Below, piece after piece: positions 16,819-25,225 of a DNA stretch of 64,000 nt. The translations under genes were made by a program, and so were the position numbers. A model generated the notes under the pieces. The model saw only the letters and a program-made list of their open reading frames with translations. It searched no databases and had not been told where the DNA came from. This stretch comes from CAYJAY01 sp964370715. GTDB lineage: Bacteria > Bacillota > Clostridia > Oscillospirales > Ruminococcaceae. The stretch lies in contig CAYJKJ010000013.1 in the NCBI GenBank assembly GCA_964370715.1, positions 17,963-81,962 of the forward strand, read 5' to 3'. The number at the start of each line of letters is the position of its first letter. Position 1 is the stretch's first letter.

Positions 16819-18225
16819 ATGTTTAATCTTGGAATATCGCTCGACAACTCGTCTAAATCCCCTCTTTATATGCAACTATACGACTATATCGTTTCGGAAA
16901 TCCGTTTAGGAAATCTATCCAACGGGCAAAAAATGCCCTCCAAGCGCAAGCTATCCGATAACCTTAATATAAGTGTTAACACAGTAGACACAGCGTATCA
17001 GATGCTTTGCAGCGAAGGTTATATTAAATCGATTGCTAAAAAAGGTTTTTATGTTTGTGAGCTTGAACAGTTTAACCAAACCTCTTTGTCAAAATCTTCG
17101 CTTGAAGTTAAACCAAAACAAAACGACTATATGTTCGACATGACAACAAGTGGGCTTGACACCTCGCTTTTCCCCTACAAAATCTGGGGTCGAATTCAGC
17201 GAGAAACTTTGTCGTATGGCGATATGCTTCTTAACCATGGGGAAAGAAAGGGCGACGAGATTTTAAGGGTTGAACTTGCAAAATATCTTCATGAATACCG
17301 CTCGGTCAACTGTTCTCCACATGAAATAATTATCGGCGCCGGAATGGAATATCTTGTTTCGCTCCTCGCTAATCTGCTTGAAGACAGTGTGTTTGGCGTT
17401 GAAAATCCGGGATACGAAAAGGTGCGCAAGATAATCAACAACTGCGGAAAACAAACACGGTTTATCTCGGTAGATAACGAGGGGGTCGTTTTAAATGAGG
17501 TTGAAAAAAGCGATTGCAACGTTTTGTATCTAACCCCCAGTCACCAATTTCCAACAGGTGGAGCGATTCCGATGAGCAAACGGCTTTTGTTGCTTTCTTG
17601 GGCAAATGCAAGCGATAACCGCTATATTATCGAAGATGATTATGACAGCGAATTTCGCTTTGACCGAAAACCGATTGCAAGCCTTCAAGGGCTAGACACC
17701 GAACAAAAAGTCATATATCTTGGAACTTTTTCTCGTTGTCTTGCGCCCTCTATTCGTATTGCCTATATGGTTTTGCCTTCCCCACTTATGAAAAAATTCG
17801 ACCTTCTTTATGGTTCATACTCCTCTACTGTTTCAAGATTTGAACAGTATACATTAGCAAAGTTTATTCAAAACGGCCATTTTTCTCGGCATCTTTCACG
17901 GCTTAGAGTTGCATATCGAAACCGCAGAGACAAAATAGTCGACACGTTTGTTGGCGAACTTTCAAAGCAAAATATTTCGTTCTACGGAGAACATACCGGT
18001 CTACACATGGTCATAGGGTTTAAAAATATCCAATCAGAACTTGAGATATGCGAAAAAGCCAAACAACAGGGCATTTTAATTAGAGGGCTTTCGGAATACT
18101 ATATGACTAACAAACAAAAATGCCCCAAAAACCGAATAGTTCTCGGTTATGGAGCATTGTCTGAACAACAACTTATTGATTGCCTTGAACGATTTAAATT
18201 GATTTTGGGGCAAAGTGAGCGATAA
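16819..18225 (+). CDS. MocR/GabR-like transcriptional regulator with arginine in place of the PLP lysine
   Basis: This is a 468-residue protein. Residues 1-80 are a GntR-type winged helix (SPLYMQLYDYIVSEI, MPSKRKLSDNLNISVNTV, GYIKSIAKKGFYV). Residues about 115-468 are a class I aminotransferase-like domain, with EDDYDSEFRF near 273-282 and a C-terminal IVLGYG. The motif that normally reads GTFSK, with the lysine that binds pyridoxal phosphate, reads GTFSRCLAPSIR here. The codon is CGT, several changes away from Lys, so a simple base error is unlikely. The protein may bind PLP without the internal aldimine or may sense another ligand. It is divergent from the ECF transporter gene and ends 4 bases from the convergent kinase gene. 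Confidence 0.9.
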   Translation: MFNLGISLDNSSKSPLYMQLYDYIVSEIRLGNLSNGQKMPSKRKLSDNLNISVNTVDTAYQMLCSEGYIKSIAKKGFYVCELEQFNQTSLSKSSLEVKPKQNDYMFDMTTSGLDTSLFPYKIWGRIQRETLSYGDMLLNHGERKGDEILRVELAKYLHEYRSVNCSPHEIIIGAGMEYLVSLLANLLEDSVFGVENPGYEKVRKIINNCGKQTRFISVDNEGVVLNEVEKSDCNVLYLTPSHQFPTGGAIPMSKRLLLLSWANASDNRYIIEDDYDSEFRFDRKPIASLQGLDTEQKVIYLGTFSRCLAPSIRIAYMVLPSPLMKKFDLLYGSYSSTVSRFEQYTLAKFIQNGHFSRHLSRLRVAYRNRRDKIVDTFVGELSKQNISFYGEHTGLHMVIGFKNIQSELEICEKAKQQGILIRGLSEYYMTNKQKCPKNRIVLGYGALSEQQLIDCLERFKLILGQSER

Positions 18226-18229
18226 ACTG

Positions 18230-18832
18230 CTAATCCTCTAACGCCCTAGCGATAAGTTCAACAGCTTTTTTTATGCTAATCTTCGCTGTGTCTATGCAAA
18301 GATTATAGTTATTTATATCCGACCAATCCTGGCCGGTGTAATAGCTATGATACTTTGCTCTTTGTTTATCGATAGAGATAATCTGTTTTTTCATCTCTTG
18401 TTCGGTTTTTTCTTTATCTTCTTCTACCTTTTCAAAGCAACGCTTAACTCTCGCATCCATATCGGAGCTATAGATAAAAACCTTGAACGCTTCATCTGCT
18501 AAAGCGTAGTTTGCGCATCTTCCCACTATAACGCAATTGCCCGTTGTTGCTAGTTCCTTAATTATCTTTGTTTGCGCAATCTGTATTTTATCGTTTGGTG
18601 AAAGTTCGGGGGTTGGCCTTGAAAGCGTTCTGCAAAACGTGAACGAAAAACTTCTTGATGTAGCGGATTCGCTATATTGTTCGATATATGACGGCGCAAG
18701 ATTAGTTTGTTCCGAAATCTTTGCAATAAGTTCTTTGTCGTAATAGGCAAGATTAAGGGTATCAGCAAGGCGTTTTGCAACCTCTCTGCCTCCACTCGAA
18801 AACTGTCTGTTAATCGTTATAACTTTTTTCAT
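18230..18832 (-). CDS. Cytidylate kinase-like family protein
   Basis: This 200-residue P-loop protein begins VITINRQFSSGGREVAKRLA, the modified Walker A of the cytidylate-kinase-like family. It continues with a YYDKELI motif at about 30-36 and a VIVGRCANYAL strand-loop near 98-108. True cytidylate kinase (Cmk) is about 220 residues with a different NMP-binding insert, so the substrate here is uncertain. It lies 18 bases downstream of the large surface-protein gene on the same strand and ends 4 bases from the convergent MocR-like gene. GGGGGAC before the ATG serves as ribosome-binding site. Confidence 0.85.
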   Translation of the reverse strand: MKKVITINRQFSSGGREVAKRLADTLNLAYYDKELIAKISEQTNLAPSYIEQYSESATSRSFSFTFCRTLSRPTPELSPNDKIQIAQTKIIKELATTGNCVIVGRCANYALADEAFKVFIYSSDMDARVKRCFEKVEEDKEKTEQEMKKQIISIDKQRAKYHSYYTGQDWSDINNYNLCIDTAKISIKKAVELIARALED

Positions 18833-18850
18833 AAAGTCCCCCTTGTTTAA

Positions 18851-20656
18851 TTAATATAGTTCAACTGTGTATTCGCCATCTTGTTTATAAACATCATCCA
18901 TTAAAATTATGTATTCATATAGTTGAAAATCAAATCTATCTCTTGGAATTACCGTCATCCTAGTTCCCCTTATTTGGGAATATGTTTCAGCGACATATAT
19001 GTTTTGTTCGTCCCAACCGGCAAGCATCGCTATATGTCCATCCCAACCTATTAGGTCGCCCGGTTTTGCAACGCCGCTTTCGATCGTTTCAAGGGTTGGA
19101 GGTGCATGGGGGCCTAGATCGCAAAGATCGTTATCCCAATATTCATTGCCGGCGCCCATATCGCCAACATCAAACCCACCGTTTAACAACGCCCAAGAAA
19201 CAAATCCGCTACACGTCATACCGTTTGGATATTGAACTCCGGGGGTCCAAATCTGTTCATCTTGGAAGTTTAAAAGCGGCTGTCCCCAATATGCAGGGCC
19301 AAATCTTATCGGATCCAAATCGGCATATTTATCCTCCGAAAGGAACATTCCAATATGATAGTATCGGCCTTCGCCATCCGCAATCGGCCTGCCGGGGTTG
19401 GGGCTTAACCGTCCGTTTTCAAAGAAATAATGCAGTCTATATGGAAATTCAAGCATCATAAATCTTGCGGCTTCAAGCGCTCCGGCTCTTGTTCCATAAC
19501 CCGCCTCAGCTATTCTGCTTGCTAGAATTTCGTCCATCAGTGTCGCCTCTTCAAGGGTGTAGACCTCCCCTTCAAGATATGGCCGAACCCTGTCGACATC
19601 GGGAATATTTATTAGGTATGTCGACGTTATTTCAAGTTCGTTTGACACAACATCCCCAATTGAAGCCGTTATCGTTACATCCCCTACGCTGTGGGTGGTA
19701 ATCACTCCGTTTTCAACAGACGCTACCGAACTGTTGGAGGAACTCCAAGAAACAGCGGTGTCGACATCGCCAAAGAATGTGACATCAGCATCTATCATTC
19801 TTGTATCGTCTAACGCTAAAAATATTTTTTCGCTAGGAATCGAAACATCATATACTTTATCAACACTTAGTTGTTGAGTAGAATCGCTAACTGTTCCCCT
19901 GCTATCCATAACATAAACGTTAATATTTGAAAAATCAACGTTTGCTGTTGCTACCCCTTCATTAAAGCTTATCCATGCCGGATCATTTTCTAAAGGAGCT
20001 GTTTCGCTTTCAACGATAGCACACATATAGCTCTCGTTATATCTTAGCGGTATATCCGAAACTGTAACTGCAATTCCCAGCGTGTTATCGTCGTTAAGGG
20101 TTTCCGAAACAACGACGGATTCGATAACGGGGGGCAATGCGTTAAGCATTAAAACGACCAAACCAAACGACACCGCGATTCCCGCCACAACAACACCCAA
20201 CGCAAAATAAAGTTTACTTAGTTTGCGTTGTTCCTCTTTTTGCTCGTTTCGAACCGGAGGTTTAGTTGTTTCAACCGCTTTTACCGTTTCGATGGGCGAA
20301 ATTTTTTCAAGAGGCTCTATCTTTTTTAAAAGATCCTTGATATCTTCAACTTCCGAAAGAACACTATCTTTTTTGTCTTGTTGTTTTTCGGGTTCAGTTT
20401 TTTCCGGTTCGGGTTTTTCCGTGTCTTGTTTTTCGGATTTTGTTTCGATGAGTTTATCAACCTTTTGTTCAAGTTCCTTGTTTTCGTTCTCAACCTTTTT
20501 AGCTTCCGGCTCAGTTGGTTGTGCAACGTCAACGATCTCTTGAACCGTGTCGACCATTTTTACCGCCGGCACAGCCTGAACTGCTTTAAAAGTCCAAGTG
20601 CTTTTTTTCTCATCGCTTTGATTTATGTTGTTTTGTTGGTTTTCGTTTTTAGCCAT
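18851..20656 (-). CDS. Membrane-anchored protein with Ig-like domain and NlpC/P60-like peptidase domain
   Basis: This is a 601-residue protein. Residues 1-145 are hydrophilic and rich in Glu, Lys, Pro and Gln, followed by one membrane segment at about 150-172 and an extracellular remainder. A bacterial Ig-like (BIG2) domain lies at about 268-345 (WSSSNSSVASVENGVITTHSVG). The C-terminal domain has the cysteine-peptidase pattern TCSGFVSWALLN (Cys482) and DGHIAML (His541), as in NlpC/P60 or CHAP cell-wall hydrolases. The long cytoplasmic tail before the membrane anchor is unusual for such hydrolases. The protein probably cuts or remodels peptidoglycan outside the membrane. It precedes a cytidylate-kinase-like gene in a two-gene unit. 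Confidence 0.75.
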   Translation of the reverse strand: MAKNENQQNNINQSDEKKSTWTFKAVQAVPAVKMVDTVQEIVDVAQPTEPEAKKVENENKELEQKVDKLIETKSEKQDTEKPEPEKTEPEKQQDKKDSVLSEVEDIKDLLKKIEPLEKISPIETVKAVETTKPPVRNEQKEEQRKLSKLYFALGVVVAGIAVSFGLVVLMLNALPPVIESVVVSETLNDDNTLGIAVTVSDIPLRYNESYMCAIVESETAPLENDPAWISFNEGVATANVDFSNINVYVMDSRGTVSDSTQQLSVDKVYDVSIPSEKIFLALDDTRMIDADVTFFGDVDTAVSWSSSNSSVASVENGVITTHSVGDVTITASIGDVVSNELEITSTYLINIPDVDRVRPYLEGEVYTLEEATLMDEILASRIAEAGYGTRAGALEAARFMMLEFPYRLHYFFENGRLSPNPGRPIADGEGRYYHIGMFLSEDKYADLDPIRFGPAYWGQPLLNFQDEQIWTPGVQYPNGMTCSGFVSWALLNGGFDVGDMGAGNEYWDNDLCDLGPHAPPTLETIESGVAKPGDLIGWDGHIAMLAGWDEQNIYVAETYSQIRGTRMTVIPRDRFDFQLYEYIILMDDVYKQDGEYTVELY

Positions 20657-20961
20657 ACATATCCTAATATTTATTTATATTTTAAGTCATTGATATTACT
20701 TTGACACCTGTAATATGCCATATAAAATAGAAAAATAAGTTTCAATTATTTTTTTGTTATTTAACTTTTTTTAAAAAAGCTTTCCATAATACAATACATT
20801 GTTTTTCTTTGTTTTTAGACAGTTTTATATAAATATAATTATACAAAAAAAATATGACTTTGTCTATTATAACACCAAAAATTATTTTGGAAAATTATTC
20901 TATCGATTAATAATATCTATCTTTTTTCAAATACTAGTTAACAGAAAGGTGGTATTAAATT
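20657..20961. other. AT-rich intergenic region between divergent genes
   Basis: About 305 bases with long A and T runs. It must hold the promoters of the surface-protein gene (minus strand) and of the small gene at 20962 (plus strand), but no spacing fits a consensus well enough to name one. No gene or repeat is seen. Confidence 0.6.
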
Positions 20962-21114
20962 ATGGCACAATCTAAAAACAGCAAAAACATGGAAAATTCT
21001 AAAAACCAAACAAACGCAAGTAACACTAACTCCAGCTCAAAAAACAGCAACTCAAAATCTAAAGCAAGCAATGCTTCAAACGCTTCAAACTCCAAAAACT
21101 CAAACTGCAAATAG
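20962..21114 (+). CDS. Tiny Asn/Ser/Lys-rich protein (50 residues)
   Basis: An open frame of 50 codons starting MAQSKNSKNMENSK and ending NSKNSNCK. More than two thirds of its residues are Asn, Ser, Lys or Ala, arranged in near-repeats such as SNASNASNSKNSN. It is predicted to be unstructured, with a single Cys near the end. AGAAAGGTGG lies 9 bases upstream of the ATG and a strong hairpin terminator follows 13 bases after the stop, which argues for a real gene. The composition recalls small basic proteins of spore-formers, but no family signature is visible and no function is claimed. Confidence 0.65.
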   Translation: MAQSKNSKNMENSKNQTNASNTNSSSKNSNSKSKASNASNASNSKNSNCK

Positions 21115-21126
21115 CAAACAAAGAAA

Positions 21127-21165
21127 AAATAATGCCTTGGAAAATATTCCTCGGCATTATTTTTT
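21127..21165. terminator. Bidirectional intrinsic terminator
   Basis: AAATAATGCC (21127-21136) pairs with GGCATTATTT (21153-21162), with T-runs on both outer sides. It serves the small plus-strand gene and the convergent lipoprotein gene. Confidence 0.9.
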
Positions 21166-21226
21166 GTTGGTATAATACATATAACCGCGAAGTTTTGATT
21201 TCCAACATCTCCGCAATCAGCGAATA

Positions 21227-22516
21227 TTATCTATACGAAACAGCGCTACACTGTCCGTAGCCCCCCAAAGAGCAGAGAACAAAACTTTCGGTTACGCCAA
21301 ATATAACCATCTCGGAGGTGTCGAAGTCTGCTAAGACTTCTTGATAAATTCCCTTTTCATCGTTTGACATAAGAACAGTGCCTTTTCCGTTTTCGACTGA
21401 TCTTTCAAAATAATTTTCATAATCATACGTACTTGCAAACTCGTTATAACTTTGAACAGCTTCGGCTTCGCCTGTGTCAAGATCGATAAACGTATAATTC
21501 CCGTTAAACGCAACTACCGTTTTATCGTCCGGATATTCTACCGACGCCATCATAGCGGAGAAAATATCTTGATACCAAAACTCTTCCCCTGTTTGTAGAT
21601 TAAGATTATAAATCCCAACTAAACCGCTTTGAGCCATCGGGTGAATAACAGTGGCGACTAGATTTTTCCCGTTGTTCATAATTCTTACGTCGTTTAAATA
21701 TGCAGATGGTAATTCGGGAGCTGTTTCCCCCGGGTCACCCTTAAAATCTTGGGATATTTCTTCATAATCATATCTCGGAATATCAAAATGTTCGTATATT
21801 TTCTCGTTCGAGATAAAAGTTCCTGAGTTTTTGTTATTCTCGATAGGTAATACCGATATGCCATAATCGTTTGAAACCGCCCACCAAGCGTTGTCGGGGC
21901 TAGTTCCCGAAAGCTCGGGCGTTCCGTCAAAAGAATAGCTGCTATTAGACAACAATCTCTCGGAAATATTGTCCTGCAAATACCCCATTGAATTTTCCTT
22001 TGCAAAATCATCGGGAAGTGCATAGGAAGCAATTTCAATATCGCTATTATATATAAAAAGGGTATAGTGGGTATCGTTGACTGTTTTAAAATGTATACTG
22101 TCTGTTTCGTTGTTATATTCCAAACTGTTTTCTATATAACGCCCTGTGGCGTTTCCTGCGCTTATTCTTCCCCCCGTTTGTTTATCAAAAAATTCGATAA
22201 CCGTTTCGTATTGGTCGGGGGGTTGTTCGCCACTAAAGTAGTCGTAGTGAACAAAAACAATGTGATTAGATGTCTCGGCAACATCAACATATCGCCAAGC
22301 GTCGGAGTTGTCAAAGTTGGCAAGCGATAAAATTTGGCTTTCTTCAGGTGTTTCTTTTTCAGCGTTTGGTTGAACGACAGATTCCGAAGTAGCGGCGTTT
22401 TGCTCGCTTGAACCGTCGGTGTTTGAGCTGGTTTGAGTTTCGTTGTTATCCGAGTAACACGCTGTTAGCATCAAAAAAGACAACAAAACTGCAACTGCAA
22501 AGATAATTTTCCTCAT
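21227..22516 (-). CDS. Lipoprotein of unknown function
   Basis: A 429-residue protein with a signal peptide and lipobox LTAC (Cys20), then a low-complexity Ser/Thr/Asn/Glu linker (about 21-60). The remainder is beta-rich, with recurring strands ending in aromatic residues (for example VFVHYDYFSG, YTLFIYNSDI, GLVGIYNLNLQTGEE). This may be a propeller-like fold. It should be anchored to the outer face of the membrane. No enzymatic motif is seen. It is a single gene with its own promoter and shares a terminator with the small gene at 20962. Confidence 0.75.
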   Translation of the reverse strand: MRKIIFAVAVLLSFLMLTACYSDNNETQTSSNTDGSSEQNAATSESVVQPNAEKETPEESQILSLANFDNSDAWRYVDVAETSNHIVFVHYDYFSGEQPPDQYETVIEFFDKQTGGRISAGNATGRYIENSLEYNNETDSIHFKTVNDTHYTLFIYNSDIEIASYALPDDFAKENSMGYLQDNISERLLSNSSYSFDGTPELSGTSPDNAWWAVSNDYGISVLPIENNKNSGTFISNEKIYEHFDIPRYDYEEISQDFKGDPGETAPELPSAYLNDVRIMNNGKNLVATVIHPMAQSGLVGIYNLNLQTGEEFWYQDIFSAMMASVEYPDDKTVVAFNGNYTFIDLDTGEAEAVQSYNEFASTYDYENYFERSVENGKGTVLMSNDEKGIYQEVLADFDTSEMVIFGVTESFVLCSLGGYGQCSAVSYR

Positions 22517-22581
22517 AATTAAAAACCTAACCTTTCACTTTGTTTTTTTAAGTAACGCTTTTTGTTACAACTAATATTTTT

Positions 22582-22611
22582 ATTATACCATAGTATATAA
22601 AATATTGTCAA
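22582..22611 (-). promoter_or_regulatory. Promoter of the lipoprotein gene
   Basis: On the minus strand a perfect TTGACA (22611-22606), an 18-base spacer and a perfect TATAAT (22587-22582) lie about 65 bases before the start codon. Confidence 0.8.
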
Positions 22612-22714
22612 AAAAACTAAAACAATTGCACAAAATAAATTAAATTTGCACAATTATTTTAGTTTTTTATATTAGATGAAATGCCGTAAAAATCAAATTT
22701 ACGAACACCATGTC

Positions 22715-22815
22715 GTAGGGAACGCATTGTATGCGTTCCGCCATTTTTGGATATGCTACGGCGATGTCGGGTTTCGGGGTTCGGGGTTTCGGAATGCATA
22801 CAATGCATTCCCTAC
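22715..22815. repeat. 101-bp palindromic element with hairpin ends
   Basis: The 25-base arms at 22715-22739 and 22791-22815 are inverted copies differing at two positions. Each begins or ends with GTAGGG/CCCTAC and is itself a hairpin: GGAACGCAT-TGT-ATGCGTTCC on the left and GGAATGCAT-ACA-ATGCATTCC on the right. The centre (22740-22790) is GC-richer than its surroundings, with repeated TCGGGGTT. It resembles a small non-autonomous mobile or REP-type element. No gene is present. Confidence 0.75.
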
Positions 22816-22828
22816 AAAGGTATTTGGA

Positions 22829-23134
22829 TTATTTCTTTTAGATCAAGCTTCGATCTTTAGAAATACTACGATTTTTGCACCAACGGTGCAAAATGGCGAG
22901 CGACCGCTCGACAAGTAGTATTTCCAACGTCTCCGCCAACAGGCGGAGACAATATGGCGAGCGACTGCTCGACAAGTAGTATTTCCAACGTCTCCGCCAA
23001 CAAGCGGAGATTATTTCTTTTAGATGAAGCTTCGATCTTTAGAAATACTGCGGTTTTTGCACCAACGGTGCAAAATGGCGAGCGACCGCTCGACAAGTAG
23101 TATTTCCAACGTCTCCGCCAACAGGCGGAGACAA
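22829..23134. repeat. Palindromic repeat array, about 2.5 copies, related to the 16352 array
   Basis: Full units start TTATTTCTTTTAGAT at 22829 and 23011 (182 bases apart), and a partial unit sits between them. Each contains GAAATACT.CG..., the palindrome TTTTGCACCAACGGTGCAAAA, the palindrome CGAGCGACCGCTCG, GTAGTATTTCC, and the hairpin GTCTCCGCC-AACA-GGCGGAGAC. The order AAATACTAC, TGCACC/GGTGCA, CGAGC/GCTCG, GTAGTATTT is the same as in the array at 16352-16640. The array abuts the 3' end of mrnC. The last hairpin has no U-run on the minus strand. Confidence 0.8.
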
Positions 23135-23138
23135 TTTC

Positions 23139-23546
23139 TTAATCTATAGTTAATTCTATAGATTTAACTATAATCTCAAAAAGCTCATCAATTCGATCCT
23201 TTTGCTCCAATAGATAAAGATACCCAAAAAGCGCCTCAAAACCCGTTGCCGCTCGATAATCTCTAGGGCAACTGTTGCGAGGTATCCCCGATTTAGAGCT
23301 GTTTTTACCTCGGCGCACGATGTTTTGCTCTTCTTCGGTCAACATATCTTTTATCTTTAAAAGCGCTTGATGTTGTGCTTTTGCCGACACAAAAGATATA
23401 GTTAGGCGATGCAGATTATTCGGTGTTGTGTCGATGTTGTCAACTATATAACTTCGAACTTTAAGTTCATAGACCCCATCCCCAACATACGCCAACAACA
23501 ACGGACTTTTAAGTTTTACCTGTCTTGATGATAAATTTTCGGCCAT
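23139..23546 (-). CDS. mrnC: Mini-ribonuclease III
   Basis: A 135-residue RNase III-type catalytic domain without the double-stranded-RNA-binding domain, as in the Firmicutes enzyme that matures 23S rRNA. Visible motifs are LLLAYVGDGVYELKVR near 16-31, with the acidic residues of the nuclease signature, and YRAATGFEALFGYLYL near 98-113. Length matches the family. It is the last gene of the rplU-rpmA-obg-mrnC unit, 8 bases after obg. Its 3' side runs straight into the palindromic repeat array. Confidence 0.93.
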   Translation of the reverse strand: MAENLSSRQVKLKSPLLLAYVGDGVYELKVRSYIVDNIDTTPNNLHRLTISFVSAKAQHQALLKIKDMLTEEEQNIVRRGKNSSKSGIPRNSCPRDYRAATGFEALFGYLYLLEQKDRIDELFEIIVKSIELTID

Positions 23547-23554
23547 GCTCTACC

Positions 23555-24817
23555 CTACTCTACATAATCAAATTGATATTCGCCAATTCGAACTTGGTCG
23601 CCCTCTTTTATTCCAAGCGACAACAGTTTATCGTTTATTCCGCTATCGCTTATCGCTCGTTGGAAATATTGAAGCGATTCATAGTCGCTAATATCGGTTG
23701 TTTTAAGAATTTTTTCAAGCCACGGAGCATCGATAACAAATTCTTCCTCTTCGACCGAAATCTCAAACGCTCTTCCGATTTTCGGTAGCGGTTTAACATA
23801 GTTTGGTTCATACGTTAAAACGGGCGGCAGCGTTGATAAAATATTGTATGTAGAGCTAACCATCTTGTCAAGATTTTTAGTAGTTGCCGCACTAACCGAG
23901 ATATATTCAAGACCCAACGATTTAATATAGTTTTCAAATTTCTCGACATCCTCTTCTGTTGCTATATCGCTTTTGTTTCCAACAACTATCTGCGGAACTT
24001 TTGCTAGCTCTTCGCTAAAGTTAAAGAGTTCTTTGTTAATCGTTTCATAATCTTGAATTGGGTCTCGCCCTTCAGTTCCCGAAACGTCAACAACATGAAC
24101 TATCATTCGGCAACGCTCGACATGGCGCAAAAATTCATGCCCTAGGCCAACACCATCCGAAGCCCCTTCGATTAGCCCCGGTATATCGGCAACAACAAAA
24201 GAACTCCCCTCACCCAGTTTAACAACCCCTAAAACGGGGCTTAACGTTGTGAAATGATAGTTTGCAATCTTTGGTTTTGCGGCGCTAATTGCCGAAATTA
24301 TCGTTGATTTCCCGACATTTGGAAACCCAACCAATCCAACATCTGCAACAAGTTTAAGTTCCAAAAAAACTTCAAGCTTTTCGCCCGGAATGCCAAGCTT
24401 TGCAAAGGTCGGAACCTGCCTTGTTGGATTGGCGAAATGGCTGTTTCCAAAACCGCCCTTTCCGCCTTTTGCGATGACAACGGGTTCTGTCCCCGACATA
24501 TCCGCAATTATTGCTTTTGTTTCAAAGTCTCTTATAACGGTGCCTTTTGGAACTTTAACGATTAAATTTTCAGCGCTTCTACCTGTTCGATTGTTCGTTT
24601 CTCCCGGGTTGCCGTTTTTTGCAACATATTTTCTCTTATACTTAAAATCAATAAGGGTTGAAACGTTGGAGTCAACAACAAAAACAACGTCGCCCCCTCT
24701 GCCGCCATCCCCTCCGTCGGGTCCGCCTGCGGCAACATATTTTTCTCGATGGAACGAAACTGCGCCGTTTCCTCCATCCCCTGCTTTGATCATAATTCGA
24801 GCTTTATCTATAAACAT
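23555..24817 (-). CDS. obg: GTPase Obg (ribosome assembly)
   Basis: The protein has 420 residues. The glycine-rich Obg fold (about 1-157) has repeated GGxGG patterns such as GGKGGFGNSHF. The G domain (about 158-330) has GFPNVGKST, DIPGLIEGA and NKSD. The C-terminal OCT domain (about 345-420) includes EEEFVIDAPWLEKIL. Obg binds the 50S subunit and links ribosome assembly to (p)ppGpp and growth state. I start it at 24817 (MFIDKARI), the usual family start, because AAGGAAG touches the alternative ATG at 24829. It follows rplU and rpmA, the usual arrangement. Confidence 0.95.
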   Translation of the reverse strand: MFIDKARIMIKAGDGGNGAVSFHREKYVAAGGPDGGDGGRGGDVVFVVDSNVSTLIDFKYKRKYVAKNGNPGETNNRTGRSAENLIVKVPKGTVIRDFETKAIIADMSGTEPVVIAKGGKGGFGNSHFANPTRQVPTFAKLGIPGEKLEVFLELKLVADVGLVGFPNVGKSTIISAISAAKPKIANYHFTTLSPVLGVVKLGEGSSFVVADIPGLIEGASDGVGLGHEFLRHVERCRMIVHVVDVSGTEGRDPIQDYETINKELFNFSEELAKVPQIVVGNKSDIATEEDVEKFENYIKSLGLEYISVSAATTKNLDKMVSSTYNILSTLPPVLTYEPNYVKPLPKIGRAFEISVEEEEFVIDAPWLEKILKTTDISDYESLQYFQRAISDSGINDKLLSLGIKEGDQVRIGEYQFDYVE

Positions 24818-24886
24818 ACCTATGACCATCTTCCTTTCATAGTCAAACTTTGTATGGTTTTTATAATTATCCTATATATAAAGACC

Positions 24887-24912
24887 GGGAGGGCATGGAT
24901 GCCCTCCCCTAC
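24887..24912. repeat. GTAGGG-type hairpin between rpmA and obg
   Basis: GGGAGGGCAT (24887-24896) and ATGCCCTCCC (24899-24908) form a perfect 10-bp hairpin followed by CTAC. On the minus strand it reads GTAGGGGAGGGCAT..., like the ends of the 22715-22815 element. Without a U-run it should pause rather than stop transcription from rpmA into obg. Confidence 0.65.
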
Positions 24913-24954
24913 AATTGTTTTTAAATTTCAAGTTTACCGTTGGTTTAATCCAAA

Positions 24955-25206
24955 CTAGCTAATAACGTTAACCGTTTTGCGATCTCTACCCATTCTTTGG
25001 AATTTAACTTTGCCGTCTGTTAAAGCAAACAAAGTGTCATCCGAACCTTTGCCGACATTGATGCCGGGGTGGATATGAGTTCCGCGTTGGCGAACAAGAA
25101 TGTTCCCAGCTATGACCGCTTGACCATCCGCTTTTTTAACGCCGAGGCGTTTTGATTCGGAGTCACGGCCGTTTTTGGTAGAACCAACACCTTTTTTATG
25201 TGCCAT
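24955..25206 (-). CDS. rpmA: 50S ribosomal protein L27 (short form, no cleaved N-terminal extension)
   Basis: 83 residues, starting MAHKKGVGSTKNGRDSESKRLGVK and continuing with the conserved VRQRGTHIHPG and GSDDTLFAL. L27 reaches into the peptidyl transferase centre. Many Firmicutes make L27 with an N-terminal extension removed by the protease Prp, encoded between rplU and rpmA. Here no such extension is seen, and only 19 bases separate the two genes, so there is no prp. The start at 25206 has GGAAGGGAAAG upstream. The longer frame from 25251 reads MKLLLLKHNEG..., overlaps rplU, and does not resemble the Prp-cleaved leader. Confidence 0.95.
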   Translation of the reverse strand: MAHKKGVGSTKNGRDSESKRLGVKKADGQAVIAGNILVRQRGTHIHPGINVGKGSDDTLFALTDGKVKFQRMGRDRKTVNVIS

Positions 25207-25225
25207 AATGCTTTCCCTTCCTTCG

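Noticed and set aside
22866..23096. 76-codon minus-strand frame next to mrnC
   Set aside because: It lies fully inside the palindromic repeat array.
22829..23134. CRISPR array
   Set aside because: The repeated part is nearly the whole unit, no variable spacers of constant length exist, and no cas gene is in the window.
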